From positions 5,766,001 through 5,830,000 of the forward strand of contig NZ_JASVWB010000002.1 of NCBI RefSeq assembly GCF_030287445.1: DNA of 64,000 nucleotides. Direction: 5' to 3'. This document shows, in pieces, positions 61,639 to 64,000 of the stretch (position 1 is the first letter of the stretch; the number at the start of each line of letters is the position of its first letter). The translations under genes were made by a program, and so were the position numbers. This stretch comes from Streptomyces sp. ALI-76-A (GTDB lineage: Bacteria; Actinomycetota; Actinomycetes; Streptomycetales; Streptomycetaceae). The notes under the pieces are model-generated. The model saw only the letters and a list, made by a program, of their open reading frames with translations, ran no database searches and was not told the origin of the DNA.

Positions 61639-63077
61639 TCGGTGTCGTCGCCCCTGTCCGCGTCCTTGGAGCCGTCGTCCCTCTTCTTCAGGTCGGGCTT
61701 GTCCGCCGCCTCGCCGAGCATCTTGTCCAGCTCGGAGAAGTCCAGCTGCTCGCGGTGCACGAAGCCGTCCGGGTCGTCCAGGTCGGAGGCGGTCGGCAGC
61801 ATGTCGGGGTGCGCCCACAGGGCGTCCCGGCCGTCGACTCCACGTGCGTCGGTGAGCGAGGCCCACAGGCGGGAGGCGTCCCGCAGGCGGCGCGGGCGCA
61901 GCTCCAGGCCGATCAGCGTGGCGAACGTCTGCTCCGCCGGTCCGCCGGAGGCGCGGCGGCGGCGCAGGGTCTCCCGCAGCGCGTCGGCGGACGACAGGCG
62001 GGGCTTGGCGGCCGTGTGCACAACCGCGTCGACCCAGCCCTCCACGAGTGCCAGAGCCGTCTCCAGACGGGCCAGGGCGGCCTTCTGCTCGGGCGTGTCC
62101 TCCGGCTGGAACATGCCCTGCTGGAGGGCGTCCTGCAACTGCTCGGGGTTCTGCGGGTCGAACTGGCCGACGACGTCCTCCAGCTTGGCCGTGTCGACCT
62201 TGATGCCCCGCGCGTACCCGTCGACCGCGCCGAACAGGTGCGAGCGCAGCCACGGCACGTGTGCGAACAGGCGCTGGTGGGCGGCCTCCCGCAGGGCGAG
62301 ATACAGCCGCACCTCGTCCCTCGGCACGCCGAGGTCCTTGCCGAACGCCTCGATGTTCACCGGCAGCAGCGCGGCCTTGCCGGCCGGGCCGAGCGGCAGG
62401 CCGATGTCGGTGGACCCGACGACCTCGCCCGCGAGCACGCCGACGGCCTGACCGATCTGCGTGCCGAACATGGCGCCGCCCATGGAGCGCATCATGCCGA
62501 TCAGCGGGCCGGCCATGGCCTGCATCTCCTCCGGCAGGACGTCGCCCATGGCGGCGCCCACCCGCTCGGCGACCGGGTCCACGAGCTCCTTCCAGGCGGG
62601 CAGGGTCGCCTCGACCCACTCCGCGCGGCTCCAGGCCACGGCGGAGCCGGCACCGGACGGCAGGGAGGTGGCGTCGTCCAGCCACAGGTCGGCCAGGCGG
62701 ACGGCCTCGTCGACCGCGGTGCGTTCGGCGGGGCCGACGCTCGCGTCCTTCGTGCCGTCGGCGGTGCCCTGGGAGACCGTCTGGCGGGCGATCTGCTTGG
62801 CCATGTCCCAGTTCACCGGGCCGCCCTCGTACGAGAGCATCTGGCCCAGCTGCTGGAAGGCGGCGCCCAGGTCGGTGGGGTTCAGCGAACCGAACATGGC
62901 AGCGAGCGGATTGTCCGCACCGGGGCCGCCAAAGCCTCCGGAGCCGGGCAGCCCGCCGAAACCGAACGGGTTGGCCGGTCCCTGACCACCGCCGCTCTGC
63001 GGGTCCTTCTTCTTGCCCTCGTCGCCGTCGTCCGGCTCCTCCGGCGGAAGGCCGAATCCGAATGGGGTGTCACTCAC
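61635..63077 (-). CDS. DUF2342 / zinc-dependent metalloprotease-family protein
   Basis: The 480-aa protein has a disordered Gly/Pro start (FGFGGLPGSGGFGGPG), then a mainly helical domain with REAAHQRLFAHVPWL, a candidate zincin-like motif but without a standard HExxH. This is the actinobacterial family annotated as zinc-dependent metalloprotease or F420-biosynthesis associated. GAGGAA precedes the GTG. In mycobacteria it sits near ABC1 and whiB7, which agrees with this layout. Confidence 0.88.
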   Translation of the reverse strand: MSDTPFGFGLPPEEPDDGDEGKKKDPQSGGGQGPANPFGFGGLPGSGGFGGPGADNPLAAMFGSLNPTDLGAAFQQLGQMLSYEGGPVNWDMAKQIARQTVSQGTADGTKDASVGPAERTAVDEAVRLADLWLDDATSLPSGAGSAVAWSRAEWVEATLPAWKELVDPVAERVGAAMGDVLPEEMQAMAGPLIGMMRSMGGAMFGTQIGQAVGVLAGEVVGSTDIGLPLGPAGKAALLPVNIEAFGKDLGVPRDEVRLYLALREAAHQRLFAHVPWLRSHLFGAVDGYARGIKVDTAKLEDVVGQFDPQNPEQLQDALQQGMFQPEDTPEQKAALARLETALALVEGWVDAVVHTAAKPRLSSADALRETLRRRRASGGPAEQTFATLIGLELRPRRLRDASRLWASLTDARGVDGRDALWAHPDMLPTASDLDDPDGFVHREQLDFSELDKMLGEAADKPDLKKRDDGSKDADRGDDTE

Positions 63078-63268
63078 GGGATTCCTCGGCTGGTAAGGCC
63101 GCCGGTTGTCCCGACGGCGCGACTGCCCGATAACACCACCCAGCGTAGACACCATGGGCGGTTCGGGCCTCGGTGCTTCGCCGACTCTCGGCCTGCGGCA
63201 GGATGGATGCCACCTGGTACGTACGCGTCACTCGCGTCCGTACTGAAGACAACCGCTGGAGACGCCCG

Positions 63269-64000
63269 GTGAGTTCCCCAGATCCGCAGGTTCGCGCAGC
63301 GCGAAACCAGTCAACCAGTCCCGCCATGCGCGGGCCCGTCGTCGCGGTCACCGGTGCCGCGTCCGGCATCGGTGCCCTGCTCACCGAGCGGCTCGCCGCG
63401 TCGGAGGAGATCAAGCAGGTCATCGCCCTGGACGAGCGGCGGGGCGAGTGCGCGGCGGCGCAGTGGCACATCCTGGACGTACGGGATCCGGCCATCGCGG
63501 AGAAGCTGCGAGGCGCGGACGCGGTGGTGCATCTGGCTCTCGATCTCGACCTGGAGACCGATGCCGCCGCCCGGACGGCCTACAACGTGCGGGGGACGCA
63601 GACGGTGCTGACCGCGGCCGCGGCCGCCGGGGTCCACCGGGTCGTGCTGTGCACGTCCGCCATGGTCTACGGCGCCCTGCCGGACAACGAGCTGCCGCTG
63701 TCCGAGGACGCGGAGCTGCGGGCGACGGCGGAGGCGACCGGGGTCGGGGACCTGCTGGAGATCGAACGGCTGGCCCGGAGGGCCCCACGGGCGCATCCGG
63801 GACTCAACGTCACCGTCGTGCGGCCCGCAGTGCTGGTGGGCGGCACGGACACCGCGCTGACCAGGTACTTCGAGTCGCCCCGGTTGCTCGTCGTCGCCGG
63901 GTCCCGGCCCGCCTGGCAGTTCTGCCACGTCGAGGATCTGTGCGGCGCGCTGGAGTACGCCGTCCTGGAGAAGGTCGAGGGCGAGCTCGCCGTCGGGTGC
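63269..64000 (+). CDS. NAD-dependent epimerase/dehydratase (3' end outside window)
   Basis: The visible 244 residues have a Rossmann start GAASGIGALLTERL near residue 30, then VVHLALDLDL and a short-chain/extended-SDR middle (HRVVLCTSAMVYG). The Tyr-Lys pair of active epimerases is not yet evident in the visible part. GGAG is 8 bases before the GTG; an ATG at 63326 is an alternative. It is divergent from the DUF2342 gene. Confidence 0.85.
   Translation, partial: MSSPDPQVRAARNQSTSPAMRGPVVAVTGAASGIGALLTERLAASEEIKQVIALDERRGECAAAQWHILDVRDPAIAEKLRGADAVVHLALDLDLETDAAARTAYNVRGTQTVLTAAAAAGVHRVVLCTSAMVYGALPDNELPLSEDAELRATAEATGVGDLLEIERLARRAPRAHPGLNVTVVRPAVLVGGTDTALTRYFESPRLLVVAGSRPAWQFCHVEDLCGALEYAVLEKVEGELAVGC

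Noticed and set aside
1..64000. tRNA, rRNA, CRISPR array, insertion sequence or prophage
   Set aside because: No cloverleaf with anticodon arms, no regularly spaced repeats with unique spacers, and no transposase, integrase or phage structural gene were found.

Overview
The window is high-GC actinobacterial chromosome, almost certainly Streptomyces. G/C-ending codons, GTG starts and short coupled overlaps are common, and the gene content (wblC with a long leader, AdnAB, UvrD2, mycoredoxin, DUF3107, DUF3152, TerD/AIM24) fits that genus. It is a dense housekeeping and stress region with no tRNA, rRNA, insertion sequence, prophage or CRISPR array that I can see. From memory of gene content, the left part matches the mycobacterial sigE-rseA-htrA-tatB / mrp / MgtE-N / corA block. 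Much of the right part matches the mycobacterial rhlE to Rv3195 block.

Left part (1-17 kb): a 5'-truncated ECF sigma gene, coupled anti-sigma gene, HtrA-like membrane protease and tatB. Then come mrp, a DUF1003 membrane protein and a soluble MgtE-N/CBS protein, a lipoprotein, corA with a long leader carrying a possible 15-codon ORF, a SUFU-domain protein, an MFS remnant, a zinc-ribbon protein, a PHP phosphoesterase, a MarC protein, a 50-aa peptide behind a SigR-like promoter and a NYN-domain protein.

Middle part (17-40 kb): an RhlE-type helicase with a very long repetitive basic tail, a ferritin-like protein, DUF3107, a TetR regulator, an alpha/beta hydrolase, DUF3152, and a four-gene cluster (PelF-like glycosyltransferase, polytopic membrane protein, sugar epimerase, spherulin-4 domain protein) that looks like an uncharacterised exopolysaccharide locus. 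moeZ follows behind a SigR-like promoter, then two tandem lipoprotein TAP-like hydrolases, a large flippase-like membrane protein with a degenerate kinase-like segment, and an alkyltransferase-like protein.

Right part (40-64 kb): adnA and adnB, an M20 peptidase, nudC, mycoredoxin (third SigR-like promoter), uvrD2, and wblC with a WblC-type promoter, a 105-codon leader ORF and an intrinsic terminator before the start. A small coupled gene, an ABC1 kinase, a ThiF-like protein, a YgjP-like metallopeptidase, a TerD-AIM24 fusion plus two AIM24 genes, a Nudix hydrolase, a DUF2342 protein and a 3'-truncated NAD-dependent epimerase complete the window.

The genes suggest linked themes: envelope and secretion stress (ECF sigma, HtrA, TatB), thiol and sulfur homeostasis (three GGAAT-N18-GTT promoters), double-strand break repair (AdnAB, UvrD2), antibiotic-responsive control (WblC), and a possible Pel-like or galactosaminogalactan-like polymer.
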